A stretch of DNA of 64,000 nt from the NCBI GenBank assembly GCA_965216845.1, contig OZ244200.1, forward strand, positions 2,480,001 through 2,544,000, read 5' to 3'. Below, one piece after another: positions 54,421 to 63,665 of this stretch (its first letter is position 1; each line of letters starts with the position of its first letter). The notes below the pieces were generated by a model that was not told the origin of the DNA, searched no databases, and was given only the letters and a program-made list of their open reading frames with translations. The position numbers and the translations under genes were made by a program. The DNA comes from Panacagrimonas sp965216845 (GTDB taxonomy: Bacteria; Pseudomonadota; Gammaproteobacteria; Nevskiales; Nevskiaceae).

Positions 54421-55196
54421 GGCAGAAAGAACTCTTCGGGTTCGGGCAGGCCGAATTCTGCGGGATAGTGCGGACCAAGAAAATAAAGACCCCAGGCCGG
54501 CGCGGTCATTCCAGCCCGGCTTCGATCCCGCGATTGCAACACATCGGCAAGCCAGGCCGGCGGCCGACGGCCACTGCCCACATCCAGCAGGCTGCCGGCG
54601 ATGTTGCGCACCATGTGGTGCAAGAAGGCGTTGGCGCGCACATCAATCACCACGAAATCCCGTTGCCGACGCACACAAATGGCCATCAGATTGCGCATCG
54701 GCGTGCGTGATTGGCACTCCGCGCTGCGAAAGGCCGAGAAATCCCGTTCTCCCAGCAGACACTGCGCGGCTTGGTGCATCAATTCGACATCCAGCGGCCA
54801 GCTGATCCAGGTGGCCGCCTGGTGCAACAGGGCATTGCGCGCGCGATGGTTGTAGATCAGGTAACGGTAGCTGCGTGCCACCGCCGAAAAACGCGCGCTG
54901 AAGGCGGTGTTCACCACTTGCGCCCGGCGCACGGAAATGTCGTCCGGCAGCTTGGCGTTGACACCAAAAACCCAGGCCTTCTCATTGCGCCGGGCCGCCG
55001 AATCGAAATGCACCAGCTGACCAGCGGCATGCACACCGGCATCGGTGCGACCGGCCACGATGGTGCTCACCGGGTGATCCGCCACCTCGGCGATGGCGTG
55101 CTCCAGGTGCGCCTGCACCGAGTCGGCGTGTGACTGTGCCTGCCATCCGCAGTAGGCGCTGCCGCGATACTGCAGCTGCATGGCCCATCGGTTCAT
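54417..55196 (-). CDS. truA: tRNA pseudouridine(38-40) synthase TruA
   Basis: 259 residues from the ATG at 55196, which overlaps the previous stop as ATGA; the longer frame to 55244 is unsupported. The catalytic aspartate is Asp52 in VAGRTDAGVHAAGQ. YRGSAYCGWQAQ at the N-terminus, ARSYRYLIYN, and AFLHHMVRNIAGSLLDVG near the C-terminus are conserved. It modifies uridines 38-40 in the anticodon stem. It lies between the EcfT-like membrane gene and trpF, as truA is between fimV and trpF in related genomes. Confidence 0.97.
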   Translation of the reverse strand: MNRWAMQLQYRGSAYCGWQAQSHADSVQAHLEHAIAEVADHPVSTIVAGRTDAGVHAAGQLVHFDSAARRNEKAWVFGVNAKLPDDISVRRAQVVNTAFSARFSAVARSYRYLIYNHRARNALLHQAATWISWPLDVELMHQAAQCLLGERDFSAFRSAECQSRTPMRNLMAICVRRQRDFVVIDVRANAFLHHMVRNIAGSLLDVGSGRRPPAWLADVLQSRDRSRAGMTAPAWGLYFLGPHYPAEFGLPEPEEFFLP

Positions 55197-55843
55197 CGTG
55201 GCCACAGGTAAATCGACAGCCCGAGCGCCATTGGCAGCAGCCACTGCCAGAGCGGTGGTGACATCACACGCAGAACCGGTGCCGAAAGGTCATCACGCTG
55301 CGCCCAGTTTTCAGCCTCGCAAACCGCCGCCGCGGCGGCCTGTGTCAACGAATCTTCTGATTTTTCGCGTGCGCTGCGCACCCATTGCTGAACTTCTGGC
55401 ACCACCTCCAGTGTCATGCCCACCCGTCGGCCAAAACGATCAACGTTCCAGCCGAACATCCGCAACGGGCGCAGCAGCCAAATCAGCCCGCCACCGATAC
55501 CTTGCGCATCCAAACCCAACAGGCACAGGCGCACCAGCGCAATCAACAGCGCCAGAATCATGGCGCGCCGCGCCCCTTCAAGCAGCCCTTGCCGGGACAG
55601 TCCCGGCGTCCATTCATGAATGGGCGTTCCGGCGGTAAAGCCCACATAAGTCACCGCAACGGCAGCAAACAGCCATTTCATGCGCCACAGGGATGTCCGC
55701 AACACGCGCCCGTCAGCGGCATTCAACACCGTGATGAGCACGGCCACCAGCAGAAACAGCAGACACAGATCCGGCAACGAAAGCTGCGGCAAGGTGGCCG
55801 CAGCCATGGTCAGGCTGACAATACGAACCGCAGGGTGAATCAA
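55193..55843 (-). CDS. EcfT/CbiQ-like integral membrane protein, orphan
   Basis: 216 residues with hydrophobic segments near 5-20, 27-45, 55-72, 92-112 and 197-213. The start (IHPAVRIVSL), the central LSRQGLLEGARRAMILALLIALVRL and LIWLLRPLRMFGWNVDRFGRRVGMTLEVVPEV resemble the transmembrane T component of ECF vitamin/metal transporters. The paired Ala-Arg-Gly coupling motifs that bind the ATPases are not evident (the equivalent helix reads SAREKSEDSL), and no ATPase or S component is nearby. It overlaps truA by 4 nt and lies 21 nt after fimV, so it is embedded in the operon. Confidence 0.72.
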   Translation of the reverse strand: MIHPAVRIVSLTMAAATLPQLSLPDLCLLFLLVAVLITVLNAADGRVLRTSLWRMKWLFAAVAVTYVGFTAGTPIHEWTPGLSRQGLLEGARRAMILALLIALVRLCLLGLDAQGIGGGLIWLLRPLRMFGWNVDRFGRRVGMTLEVVPEVQQWVRSAREKSEDSLTQAAAAAVCEAENWAQRDDLSAPVLRVMSPPLWQWLLPMALGLSIYLWPR

Positions 55844-55864
55844 GCGCGTTGTTGTCCCTGCTGA

Positions 55865-58800
55865 TCAGGCGCCGAGCCTGCGCAGCAGGTTCTCCGCCTC
55901 CTGCTTCTGCGACACCGAACCCTGTTCGACCACCTCTTCGAGCAGGCTGCGCGCCATTTCCTCGTCGCTCATCTCCACGTAGGCGCGGGCCAGATCCAGC
56001 TTGGTGCCGATCTCATCGCCGGCGGATATCGGGGCGGGTTCGCTGTCCTCGACTTGCAGTTGCAGTTCTTCGACCTGCACGTCGCCATGTTCGAAGGCCG
56101 ATGGTCCATCAACACCGCTGGCGCCACCCGGTGACCGGATCCGGGGCGCCTCATCCAGCGTGAACTGTTCTTCGTCCAGCTCCTTGGTCACGTCCGCGGC
56201 ATCGGACAACTGCTCGGGTCGCGTGCTCGGGCCCAGATCGAATTCGCTCAGATCAAACGCATCGTCAGTCTTGTCCTGTGAGGGTTCCGAGGCTGGTGCT
56301 TGCTCAAGGTTCGGTGCCTGAAGCGGCATATCGAACTCGAGCACGTTGTCGTCCTCGGTGTGCTGAGCCGCCGGCGCATCCTCTTCCACCGGAAGATCGA
56401 CCGGCCCGACCTCTGCCTGGGTTGACGCCGATCCGAAAATTTCCGCATCCGGACAGATCTGCTGCCCCATGATGGCAAGTTTCTGCCACTCCTGGGCTGC
56501 CAGCTCAGGCTTCAAGCCTTCGGCCACCTGCAGAAATTCACCGGGTTTACCGGCGGCGAAATAGGTTTCCGCCAACTTGACGCGCAGTTGGCTGCGATCA
56601 GGCTCTTTTTCTGCCGCCTGCTTGAGCAACAACGCCGCTTCGTCATACAGGCCGTAGGCAATGTGGAAATCGGCCTCGGCCAGCGGATCGCTGTTCTCGA
56701 CTTCCAGCTGATGGGTATCGGTCAAGCCAAGCGACGCCGAATCCTCCGGCGCCGCCCCGCCGGGTTCGGCCATGGTGCTTGCGGCCAAGGTGGCGGCGCC
56801 CATTCGATGCCCGGCGGTGACGCCGATGCCCGGCCCAGCGACTTCATGTTCCAGCTTTGGCGGCGCTGGCGCCTTCTGTTCGTCCGTGGGACTCGGTTCG
56901 GCTTTGCTGGCTTTCTTCTCGGCCTTTTGGAGCTTTTTCGCTTTTTTCTCCGACTGGCGCTCCACCGACCGGGCCGCACGTTCGTACTGACGCGTTGCCC
57001 GCCCGGCACGCCAGGCCCGAATGCATAGCAGCGCAATCAGCGCCAGGATCACCAGGCCGGCGATGCCCAGGGCTCTGCCAAACCCCTCCGAATCCAGCTT
57101 CACCCCATAGCTTTCCAGTTTCTCCAGAGTCTGCATCCAGCCGGGCTGGGCGAACTCGCTTTCGTCAACGAACGCTTCTTCCAGCAAAAGCGTATCGTCG
57201 CCTTCGGCCGCTTCAAGCGGAGCTTCCGCCGGCGTCGACTCATCGTCCGCGGGCAGCTGATCGCCGGCTGCCGACGGCTCGTCCGCAAACGCAGCGTCTG
57301 TTGGATCAGGATGCTCGTCGGCCTCGGTGAGCGGCAGGTCCGAGGTGGGCAACCCGATCATGCCCGGATCCAAACCCAGCTCTGCAGCGGTCGAGGACAG
57401 TTTTTCCAGCCATTCGGACCAGATGGGTTCTTCTCCGGCCTCCTGGTTTCCCAAAATGGCCGCCAGTAATTTGGAATCACCGTTGTCGGACAGCGTTTCC
57501 ATTTCGATTGGCGCTTCTTGGGTGACCTCCGACGCCGGTTCCGCTACCTCGTCCGCAACTGGATCATCGGTTTCTGTAAGCACGGTGTCCGATGTGTCAC
57601 TTGCAACATCCACCGAAGCAGGCAGCTTCGCCTCTGTGTCCGGCTCGGAAACGACTTCTTCTACGGTGTTGTCTGACGGTTCGGCGACCTCCTGGTCCGA
57701 AAACTCAGCCACATCAGCTGAAGCTTCATCACTCTCGGCCAGTACGGCCGATTCGGCATCGTCGGCCGCCTGCGCGACGTCACCCAGGTCTTCATCGGTC
57801 GCATTGCCCGAGGTTTCGGGTCCGTCTACCTCGGCGACATCGCTCGGCTGCAGCGGCACCGGCTGACCATAGGCCGGTTCGGCTTCGCCTGCGGCGATGG
57901 CGCGCAGCTGGCGCCGTGCAGCGGATTCTGAAACCGCCGACATTTCCGCTGCAGTAGGCACATTCAGCGTCGCACCTTTTCGCAGGCGGTTGATGTCACC
58001 GCCGGCGAAGGCATCGGGGTTGGATTCATACAGCGCCAGCGAGACCTGTGGCAGGCTGATCCCGGTGCGGCTGCCGCGCACCTCGCGCGCGATGATGGAC
58101 AACGTCTGGCCAGATCGCACCGGCCCGTAGCTTCCATCGTCAAATGCGCCCGCAGAAGTTCCACCGCTGGAGGTCGGGGTGGATGTTCGAACCGCAGGCG
58201 CTCGCGGTGTGGTATCGGTTGGCGCAGGTGGCAAGGCAGCCAACTCTTCCGGCGTCAGGAAATAATCACGCGAGCCGGCCGATGCAGCTCGAGCAGGCGG
58301 ACGCGCACTCACCACGGGCGCGCTCGATGCCGGCCTTGAAACGGACCTTGAAACGGGTGCCGGCCGGTCATAACGCACCACCGGTGGCCCGATGGGGTCC
58401 GTCACCGCCTGCGTGCGAATCGGCGATTTGACGGTTGCGGGGCTCGGCCCGCGTGCAACGACGCGCGCGTTGGCAGCGGAAGACGACGCGGCGCCGGGAC
58501 GCGCCACCCCAATCGCGCGTGGTGCGAGTCTTGGGGCCGGCGCCGCCTGTGGAAGCGGCGCAGGCGTCCGGGCAACGGCGGGCGGCGTCGGCAGACGCGC
58601 TTGGGCCGGATCCAGCAAGACCGAATATTCGCGCAACACGCGCACGCCGCCGGATACCGCCTCGACCAGAAACACCAGCAATGGTTCACGCGCGATTTCG
58701 CTGCTGCGAATGGTCAGCCTGGGGTTGTCATTGGCGATGACGTTGAATTTCAGGCTGGAAAGATAGGCCGCACGCTCCAGTCCCAGGCGTTCGAAGTCGG

Positions 58801-58987
58801 CGTTGGCCGCCAGACGAACCTTCAACGTTTCGGCTTCACCAGGCTCCAGCGCCAGAATGGGTACGCTGGCCTCGAACGGCTGATTCAGGGATGAGCTGAC
58901 ATGGATTTCTCCCAGACCCAGTGCCCACGCAGCCGGTGCAGCAAATACGCCGCTGACGAGAAACACCAGCACCAATTTACGCAGCAT
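55865..58987 (-). CDS. fimV: Polar hub protein FimV/HubP family
   Basis: 1040 residues from the ATG at 58987 (AGGGAG five nt upstream). A signal peptide spans residues 1-~23. The FimV N-terminal domain (LGLGEIHVSSSLNQPFEASVPI) follows, then a Pro/Ala-rich linker and a LysM domain at ~285-345 (GQTLSIIAREVRG, VSLALYESNPDAF). A long acidic region precedes one membrane helix near 636-658. A cytoplasmic TPR-like segment lies at ~760-815, and the conserved C-terminal FimV domain (KLDLARAYVEMSDEEMARSLLEEV) ends the protein. FimV organises type IV pili, flagella and polar signalling and binds peptidoglycan. Its acidic spacer is rich in Glu, Asp, Ser and Thr, as in the family. Confidence 0.95.
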   Translation of the reverse strand: MLRKLVLVFLVSGVFAAPAAWALGLGEIHVSSSLNQPFEASVPILALEPGEAETLKVRLAANADFERLGLERAAYLSSLKFNVIANDNPRLTIRSSEIAREPLLVFLVEAVSGGVRVLREYSVLLDPAQARLPTPPAVARTPAPLPQAAPAPRLAPRAIGVARPGAASSSAANARVVARGPSPATVKSPIRTQAVTDPIGPPVVRYDRPAPVSRSVSRPASSAPVVSARPPARAASAGSRDYFLTPEELAALPPAPTDTTPRAPAVRTSTPTSSGGTSAGAFDDGSYGPVRSGQTLSIIAREVRGSRTGISLPQVSLALYESNPDAFAGGDINRLRKGATLNVPTAAEMSAVSESAARRQLRAIAAGEAEPAYGQPVPLQPSDVAEVDGPETSGNATDEDLGDVAQAADDAESAVLAESDEASADVAEFSDQEVAEPSDNTVEEVVSEPDTEAKLPASVDVASDTSDTVLTETDDPVADEVAEPASEVTQEAPIEMETLSDNGDSKLLAAILGNQEAGEEPIWSEWLEKLSSTAAELGLDPGMIGLPTSDLPLTEADEHPDPTDAAFADEPSAAGDQLPADDESTPAEAPLEAAEGDDTLLLEEAFVDESEFAQPGWMQTLEKLESYGVKLDSEGFGRALGIAGLVILALIALLCIRAWRAGRATRQYERAARSVERQSEKKAKKLQKAEKKASKAEPSPTDEQKAPAPPKLEHEVAGPGIGVTAGHRMGAATLAASTMAEPGGAAPEDSASLGLTDTHQLEVENSDPLAEADFHIAYGLYDEAALLLKQAAEKEPDRSQLRVKLAETYFAAGKPGEFLQVAEGLKPELAAQEWQKLAIMGQQICPDAEIFGSASTQAEVGPVDLPVEEDAPAAQHTEDDNVLEFDMPLQAPNLEQAPASEPSQDKTDDAFDLSEFDLGPSTRPEQLSDAADVTKELDEEQFTLDEAPRIRSPGGASGVDGPSAFEHGDVQVEELQLQVEDSEPAPISAGDEIGTKLDLARAYVEMSDEEMARSLLEEVVEQGSVSQKQEAENLLRRLGA

Positions 58988-59175
58988 GAGCACTCCCTGA
59001 TTTTCGGTTCGCCCAAGCCGTTACAAAGATGGTCTGCAAGTCCGAAAACCACGGCGCTGCGCATGCGAACAAGCAAACTCTTTGCTTGAGCTTGGCTTTG
59101 TAACTGCTTTTATACAGGATAAATGCGGTGAAAATGAAGCAGAAGCGCAAACGACAACCGGCGGCGGGACGCCGA

Positions 59176-60297
59176 TCAGGCGGCGGCATCCAGAATGATG
59201 CGCAATACGCGACGCAGCGGCTCGGCCGCGCCCCACAGCAGCTGATCACCAATCACGAAGGCGCAGATGTATTCCGGCCCCAGATTCATCTTGCGCACGC
59301 GTCCCACATGAATCTTCAAGCCGCCGGTGACCTGTGAGGGATTCAACTGCGCCACGCTCTCCTGGCGATGGTTGGGCACCCAGTGCACCCAATCATTGCC
59401 GGCACGGATGTGCTGCTCGATTTCCGGCAGTGAAAGATCGCGCTTCAGCTTGATGGTGAGCGCAAGACTGTGACAGCGCATCGCGCCCACCCGCACGCAG
59501 AGTCCATCGACCGGAATGGGTGCTTGCGAGCCGAGAATCTTGTTGACCTCGGCCTGCCCCTTCCATTCTTCGCGGGTCTGGCCGTTTTCCAGCTCCGCGT
59601 CGATCCAGGGAATCAGGCCGCCGGCCAGCGGCGCCTGAAACTGCTCGGTCGGCAGACCGTCGCGGATCACCGAGGCGACCTTGCGGTCGATCTCCAGAAT
59701 GGCGGAGGCCGGATCGCTCAGCTCGGCGGCGACGCTTTGATGAATCACGCCCATGCCTTGCAGCAGCTCGCGCATGTGCTGCGCCCCGCCACCCGAGGCG
59801 GCCTGATAGGTCATGGAACTGACCCATTCCACCAGGCCCTGTTGAAACAGGCCGCCCACGCCCATCAGCAGGATGGAGTTGGTGCAGTTGCCGCCGATGA
59901 AGTTCTTCACGCCTTGATCGAGCGCGCGGTCGATCAGCTTGCGGTTGACCGGGTCCAGCACGATGAGCGCGTCGTCGTCCATGCGCAGCGTGCTGGCAGC
60001 GTCGATCCAGTAGCCGTCCCAGCCCGCCTCGCGCAGCTTGGGGAAGATCGCCTTGGTGTAGGCACCGCCCTGACAACTGATGATGCAGTCCATCTGTGCC
60101 AGATCGGAAACGCTGTTGGCGTCCTTGAGCGGCTGCGCATTCAGACCCGGCAGCTGCGGGCCTTGGCCGCCAGCGTTGGAGGTGCTGAAGAAGGTGGGTG
60201 CGACCAGCGAGAAGTCGTCCTCGGCCTGCATGCGCTGCATCAACACCGAGCCGACCATGCCGCGCCAACCGACCATCCCCAGTTTTTTCTTGGCCAT
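59176..60297 (-). CDS. asd: Aspartate-semialdehyde dehydrogenase
   Basis: 373 residues, the longer gamma-proteobacterial form. The NADP motif is GMVGWRGMVGSVLMQRM, the catalytic cysteine is Cys138 in GGNCTNSILL, and SSMTYQAASGGGAQHMRELL and the late histidine/arginine segment VRVGAMRCHSLALTIKL are typical. It reduces aspartyl phosphate to the semialdehyde for lysine, threonine and methionine. It follows leuB by 18 nt and precedes fimV by ~190 nt. The 188-nt gap shows no gene; a fimV promoter may lie there (TATACAGG near 59110). Confidence 0.97.
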   Translation of the reverse strand: MAKKKLGMVGWRGMVGSVLMQRMQAEDDFSLVAPTFFSTSNAGGQGPQLPGLNAQPLKDANSVSDLAQMDCIISCQGGAYTKAIFPKLREAGWDGYWIDAASTLRMDDDALIVLDPVNRKLIDRALDQGVKNFIGGNCTNSILLMGVGGLFQQGLVEWVSSMTYQAASGGGAQHMRELLQGMGVIHQSVAAELSDPASAILEIDRKVASVIRDGLPTEQFQAPLAGGLIPWIDAELENGQTREEWKGQAEVNKILGSQAPIPVDGLCVRVGAMRCHSLALTIKLKRDLSLPEIEQHIRAGNDWVHWVPNHRQESVAQLNPSQVTGGLKIHVGRVRKMNLGPEYICAFVIGDQLLWGAAEPLRRVLRIILDAAA

Positions 60298-60315
60298 GTT
60301 TCCGCCTCCGACCGA

Positions 60316-61389
60316 TCAGGCGCGCAGCGCGGCGACCACCGCGTCGCCCATCGCGCGACAGCCGATCACCGCCTCGCCGGGCTGCGCGATATCGGCGGTG
60401 CGCAGGCCATCGGCCAGCACCTTGGACACCGCGTCCTCGATCCGCTGCGCCAGCTCCGGGCGCTCCAGGCTGTAGCGAAACATCATCGCCGCCGACAGAA
60501 TCGTCGCCAGCGGATTGGCCTTGTCCTGCCCCATGATGTCCGGCGCGCTGCCGTGGATGGGCTCGTAAAGCCCCTTGTTGTTGGCGTCCAGCGAGGCGGA
60601 AGGCAACAAGCCGATGGAGCCGGCCAGCACCGACGCCGCGTCCGACAGAATATCGCCGAACAGATTGCCGGTGACGACGACGTCAAACTGCTTGGGATCC
60701 TTGATCAATTGCATGGCGGCGTTGTCCACATACATATGTGACAGCGTCACGTCGGGGTAATCGGCGCCGACCCGCGTCACCACCTCGCGCCACAGACGCG
60801 AGCTTTCCAGCACGTTTTCCTTGTCCACCGAGCACAGCCGGCGATTGCGCTTCTGCGCCGCCTGAAACGCCACATGCGCGATGCGCTCCACCTCCGGCAC
60901 GCTGTAATGCATGCTGTCGAACGCTTCCTCGTGACCATCGGCGGTCTGGCGCCGACCGCGGGGCTGACCGAAGTAAATATCGCCGGTCAGCTCGCGCAAG
61001 ATCAGAATATCCAGACCGGCGATCACCTCCGGCTTGAAGGACGACGCACTGGCCAACACATCGTAGGCCAGCGCCGGACGGAAATTGGCGAACAATTCCA
61101 GATCCTGACGAATGGCCAGAATGCCGCGCTCCGGCCGCAGTTCGCGCGGCAGGGCGTCATATTTCGGACCGCCCACCGACCCCATCAGGATCGCATCGGC
61201 CGCGCGCGCCGCAGCCTTGGTGGAATCCGGATAGGGATGGCCTTCGGCGTCGTATGCCGCGCCGCCCAGATGGGAGAATTCCAATTCCAGGGCTTCGCCT
61301 TCGGCGCGAAACACTTCCAGCAGCTTGACCGCCTCGGCGACGATTTCCGGCCCGATGCCGTCGCCGGGCAATACCAATACTTTTTTCAT
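60316..61389 (-). CDS. leuB: 3-isopropylmalate dehydrogenase
   Basis: 357 residues from the ATG at 61389 (MKKVLVLPGDGIGPEIV); the adjacent ATG at 61392 is equally possible, and AGGAA lies just upstream. Family signatures are LLGSVGGPKYD-like MGSVGGPKYDALP, RELTGDIYFGQPRG, SVDKENVLESSRLWREVV and TGNLFGDILSDAASVLAGSIGLLPSAS. It oxidatively decarboxylates 3-isopropylmalate in leucine synthesis. It lies downstream of leuD with a repeat-like hairpin between them, and upstream of asd. Confidence 0.97.
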   Translation of the reverse strand: MKKVLVLPGDGIGPEIVAEAVKLLEVFRAEGEALELEFSHLGGAAYDAEGHPYPDSTKAAARAADAILMGSVGGPKYDALPRELRPERGILAIRQDLELFANFRPALAYDVLASASSFKPEVIAGLDILILRELTGDIYFGQPRGRRQTADGHEEAFDSMHYSVPEVERIAHVAFQAAQKRNRRLCSVDKENVLESSRLWREVVTRVGADYPDVTLSHMYVDNAAMQLIKDPKQFDVVVTGNLFGDILSDAASVLAGSIGLLPSASLDANNKGLYEPIHGSAPDIMGQDKANPLATILSAAMMFRYSLERPELAQRIEDAVSKVLADGLRTADIAQPGEAVIGCRAMGDAVVAALRA

Positions 61390-61433
61390 CATTCGATTCC
61401 TGCGATTCCTGTTCAAGCCTGCCCAATCAACAG

Positions 61434-61456
61434 CCCCTCTCCCATTGGGAGAGGGG
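61434..61456. repeat. Palindromic dispersed-repeat element between leuD and leuB
   Basis: CCCCTCTCCC-ATT-GGGAGAGGGG is a perfect 10-bp stem with a 3-nt loop, followed by GTTGGGGTGAGGG. This sequence type recurs in many proteobacterial intergenic regions. It lies 39 nt after the leuD stop and upstream of the leuB ribosome site, so it would form a stem in the leu mRNA. Confidence 0.7.
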
Positions 61457-61494
61457 TTGGGGTGAGGGCGTTCAGTCTCTGTTGCAAGCTTCGT

Positions 61495-62133
61495 TTACCC
61501 AGCGAACAACCACGGCGCGTCCTTGCGCCGACGCTGTTCATAAGCCTTGATCTGATCCGCCTGTTCCAGGGTCAGGCCGATCTCGTCCAGCCCTTCGAGC
61601 AAGTTGTGTTTGTGGTGCGGATTGATGTCGAAGGCGAATTCCCCAGCGGCGCTGCGCAGGCTTTGATTCGCCAGATCAACTTCGAGTTCGGTTTCCGGGT
61701 TCTGCGCCACGGCGTCAAAAAGCTGTTGCACCTGATCGGCCTTGAGCACCACCGGCAACAGGCCGTTCTTGAAGCAGTTGGAAAAGAAGATATCGGCAAA
61801 GCTCGGCGCCACCACCACGCGGATGCCGACGTCGTCCAACGCCCACACAGCGTGTTCGCGCGAGGAGCCACAACCGAAATTGTCCCGCGCCAACAGAATC
61901 TGCGCGCCCTTGAACGCCGGATCGTTGAGCACGAAATCCGGATTGGGCCGCCGCGTGGCCGGGTCGATATCCAGATCGCCCGGATCCAGATAACGCCAGT
62001 CGTCGAACAGAAAAGGCCCGAAGCCGGTCCGGCGGATGGATTTCAGATACTGCTTGGGAATGATGGCGTCGGTATCGACATTGGGCCGATCCAGGGGGAT
62101 GGCCTTGCTCTTGACGGTATTGAATGCGCGCAT
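61495..62133 (-). CDS. leuD: 3-isopropylmalate dehydratase small subunit
   Basis: 212 residues. The small swivel domain of isopropylmalate isomerase is clear: RPNVDTDAIIPKQYLKSI at the N-terminus, ILLARDNFGCGSSREHAVWAL with the conserved SSREHA, and ADIFFSNCFKNGLLPV. The C-terminal KHNLLEGLDEIGLTLEQADQIKAYE is typical of proteobacterial LeuD. It pairs with LeuC, encoded 2 nt upstream on the same strand. The two are probably translated as a unit. Confidence 0.97.
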   Translation of the reverse strand: MRAFNTVKSKAIPLDRPNVDTDAIIPKQYLKSIRRTGFGPFLFDDWRYLDPGDLDIDPATRRPNPDFVLNDPAFKGAQILLARDNFGCGSSREHAVWALDDVGIRVVVAPSFADIFFSNCFKNGLLPVVLKADQVQQLFDAVAQNPETELEVDLANQSLRSAAGEFAFDINPHHKHNLLEGLDEIGLTLEQADQIKAYEQRRRKDAPWLFAG

Positions 62134-62135
62134 CT

Positions 62136-63539
62136 TCAGAAGCTCCGAACATCGACGAAATGACCGGCAATCCCTGCGGCGGCGGCCATCGCCGGAGACA
62201 CCAAGTGCGTCCGCCCCCCCTGCCCCTGCCGGCCCTCAAAATTCCGATTGCTGGTGGAAGCGCAGCGCTCACCCGGCTCCAGCCGATCCGCGTTCATCGC
62301 CAGACACATGGAGCAGCCCGGCTCGCGCCATTCAAAGCCGGCTTCGGTGAACACGCGGTGCAGGCCTTCGGATTCGGCCTGTTCCTTCACCAGGCCGGAG
62401 CCGGGCACCACCATCGCCAGCTTCACCGAATCGGCCTTGTGACGGCCCTTGACCACCGCCGCCGCCGCGCGCAAATCCTCGATGCGCGAATTGGTGCAGG
62501 AGCCGATGAAGACCTTGTCGATCTGAATATCGGTGATGGCCTGACGGGCTTCGAGATCCATGTAGGCGAGCGCCTTCTGCATGCCGCTGCGCTTGACCTC
62601 ATCCGATGCTTCATCCGGATCGGGCACCCGGCCGCTCACCGGCCCCACCATTTCCGGCGAGGTGCCCCAGGTCACCTGCGGCTCGATGTCCGCCGCTTCG
62701 AGCACGATCTCCTGATCGAATACCGCGTCCTCGTCGGAACGCAATTGCTTCCAGGCCGCAACCGCCGCATCCCAATGTTCAGCACTCGGCGCATAGGGCC
62801 GACCGCGCACATAGTCAATGGTCTTGTCGTCCACCGCGATCAGGCCGGCGCGAGCGCCGCTTTCGATCGCCATGTTGCACAGGGTCATGCGCCCTTCCAT
62901 GCTCAGATCCTCGATCGCCTCGCCGGCGTATTCAGCCACGTAGCCGGTGCCGCCGGCGGTGCCGATGCGGCCGATGATGGCCAGCGTGATGTCCTTGGCG
63001 GTAACCCCCGGCCCGACGTTTCCGCGCACCGTCACTCGCAGCGTCTTCGCTTTTTTGAGCACCAGCGTCTGCGTCGCCAGCGCGTGCTCGACTTCCGAGG
63101 TGCCGATGCCGAAGGCCAGCGCGCCGAAAGCGCCGTGGGTGGAGGTATGAGAGTCGCCGCACACCACCGTCATGCCCGGCAGGGTCGCACCCTGTTCCGG
63201 GCCGATGACGTGCACGATGCCCTGACGCCGATCCATCAGATCGAATTTGGTGATGCCGAACTCCGCGCAGTTGGCGTCCAGCGCCTCCAGTTGCGCGCGC
63301 GAGATGGGGTCTGCGATGCCCTGCGCCCGGTTCAGCGTCGGCACATTGTGATCCGGCACCGCCAGATTGGCGTTCACCCGCCAGGGCTTGCGGCCGTTCA
63401 TGCGCAGGCCCTCGAAGGCCTGTGGGCTGGTGACTTCGTGCACCAGGTGCCGGTCGATGTAGATCAAGGCGGCGCCGTCGCCGGCCTGCGTCACCACATG
63501 CGCGTCCCAAATCTTGTCGTACAGCGTTTTGCCGCTCAT
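62136..63539 (-). CDS. leuC: 3-isopropylmalate dehydratase large subunit
   Basis: 467 residues. It is an aconitase-fold [4Fe-4S] enzyme. The first cluster cysteine is in FIGSCTNSRIEDLRAA and the other two in EPGCSMCLAMNADRL; GDSHTSTHGAFGALAFGIGTSEVEHALATQTL is also conserved. It isomerises 2- to 3-isopropylmalate with LeuD. It is the first gene of the leu block and is divergent from a LysR gene, with an AT-rich, symmetric 120-nt gap that likely holds the control elements. Confidence 0.98.
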   Translation of the reverse strand: MSGKTLYDKIWDAHVVTQAGDGAALIYIDRHLVHEVTSPQAFEGLRMNGRKPWRVNANLAVPDHNVPTLNRAQGIADPISRAQLEALDANCAEFGITKFDLMDRRQGIVHVIGPEQGATLPGMTVVCGDSHTSTHGAFGALAFGIGTSEVEHALATQTLVLKKAKTLRVTVRGNVGPGVTAKDITLAIIGRIGTAGGTGYVAEYAGEAIEDLSMEGRMTLCNMAIESGARAGLIAVDDKTIDYVRGRPYAPSAEHWDAAVAAWKQLRSDEDAVFDQEIVLEAADIEPQVTWGTSPEMVGPVSGRVPDPDEASDEVKRSGMQKALAYMDLEARQAITDIQIDKVFIGSCTNSRIEDLRAAAAVVKGRHKADSVKLAMVVPGSGLVKEQAESEGLHRVFTEAGFEWREPGCSMCLAMNADRLEPGERCASTSNRNFEGRQGQGGRTHLVSPAMAAAAGIAGHFVDVRSF

Positions 63540-63603
63540 CGCCTGTCTCCGTTTGCCGCTGAAGCGCTTCCATCCCGGAATCGGTAGCGCATCTTACGAA
63601 GCG

Positions 63604-63658
63604 GGAGTTGATAACTCCAATGAATTGTTTTCATTATTCACATTCGCATAAAGAATAA
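63604..63658. promoter_or_regulatory. Divergent leuC-LysR control region with inverted repeats
   Basis: GGAGTT-GAT-AACTCC (63604-63618) is a perfect 6-bp inverted repeat. A second, TTATTC (63634-63639) / GAATAA (63653-63658), has a 13-nt spacer, resembling the T-N11-A spacing of LysR sites. The region is AT-rich against a GC-rich background. It probably holds the leuC promoter and the LysR operator. Confidence 0.55.
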
Positions 63659-63665
63659 ATGAATG

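Noticed and set aside
60874..62163. 429-codon plus-strand frame across the leuB-leuD junction
   Set aside because: Runs through the dispersed hairpin repeat (PSPIGRGVGV-type peptide is a known artefact of that repeat) and is antisense to two clear genes.
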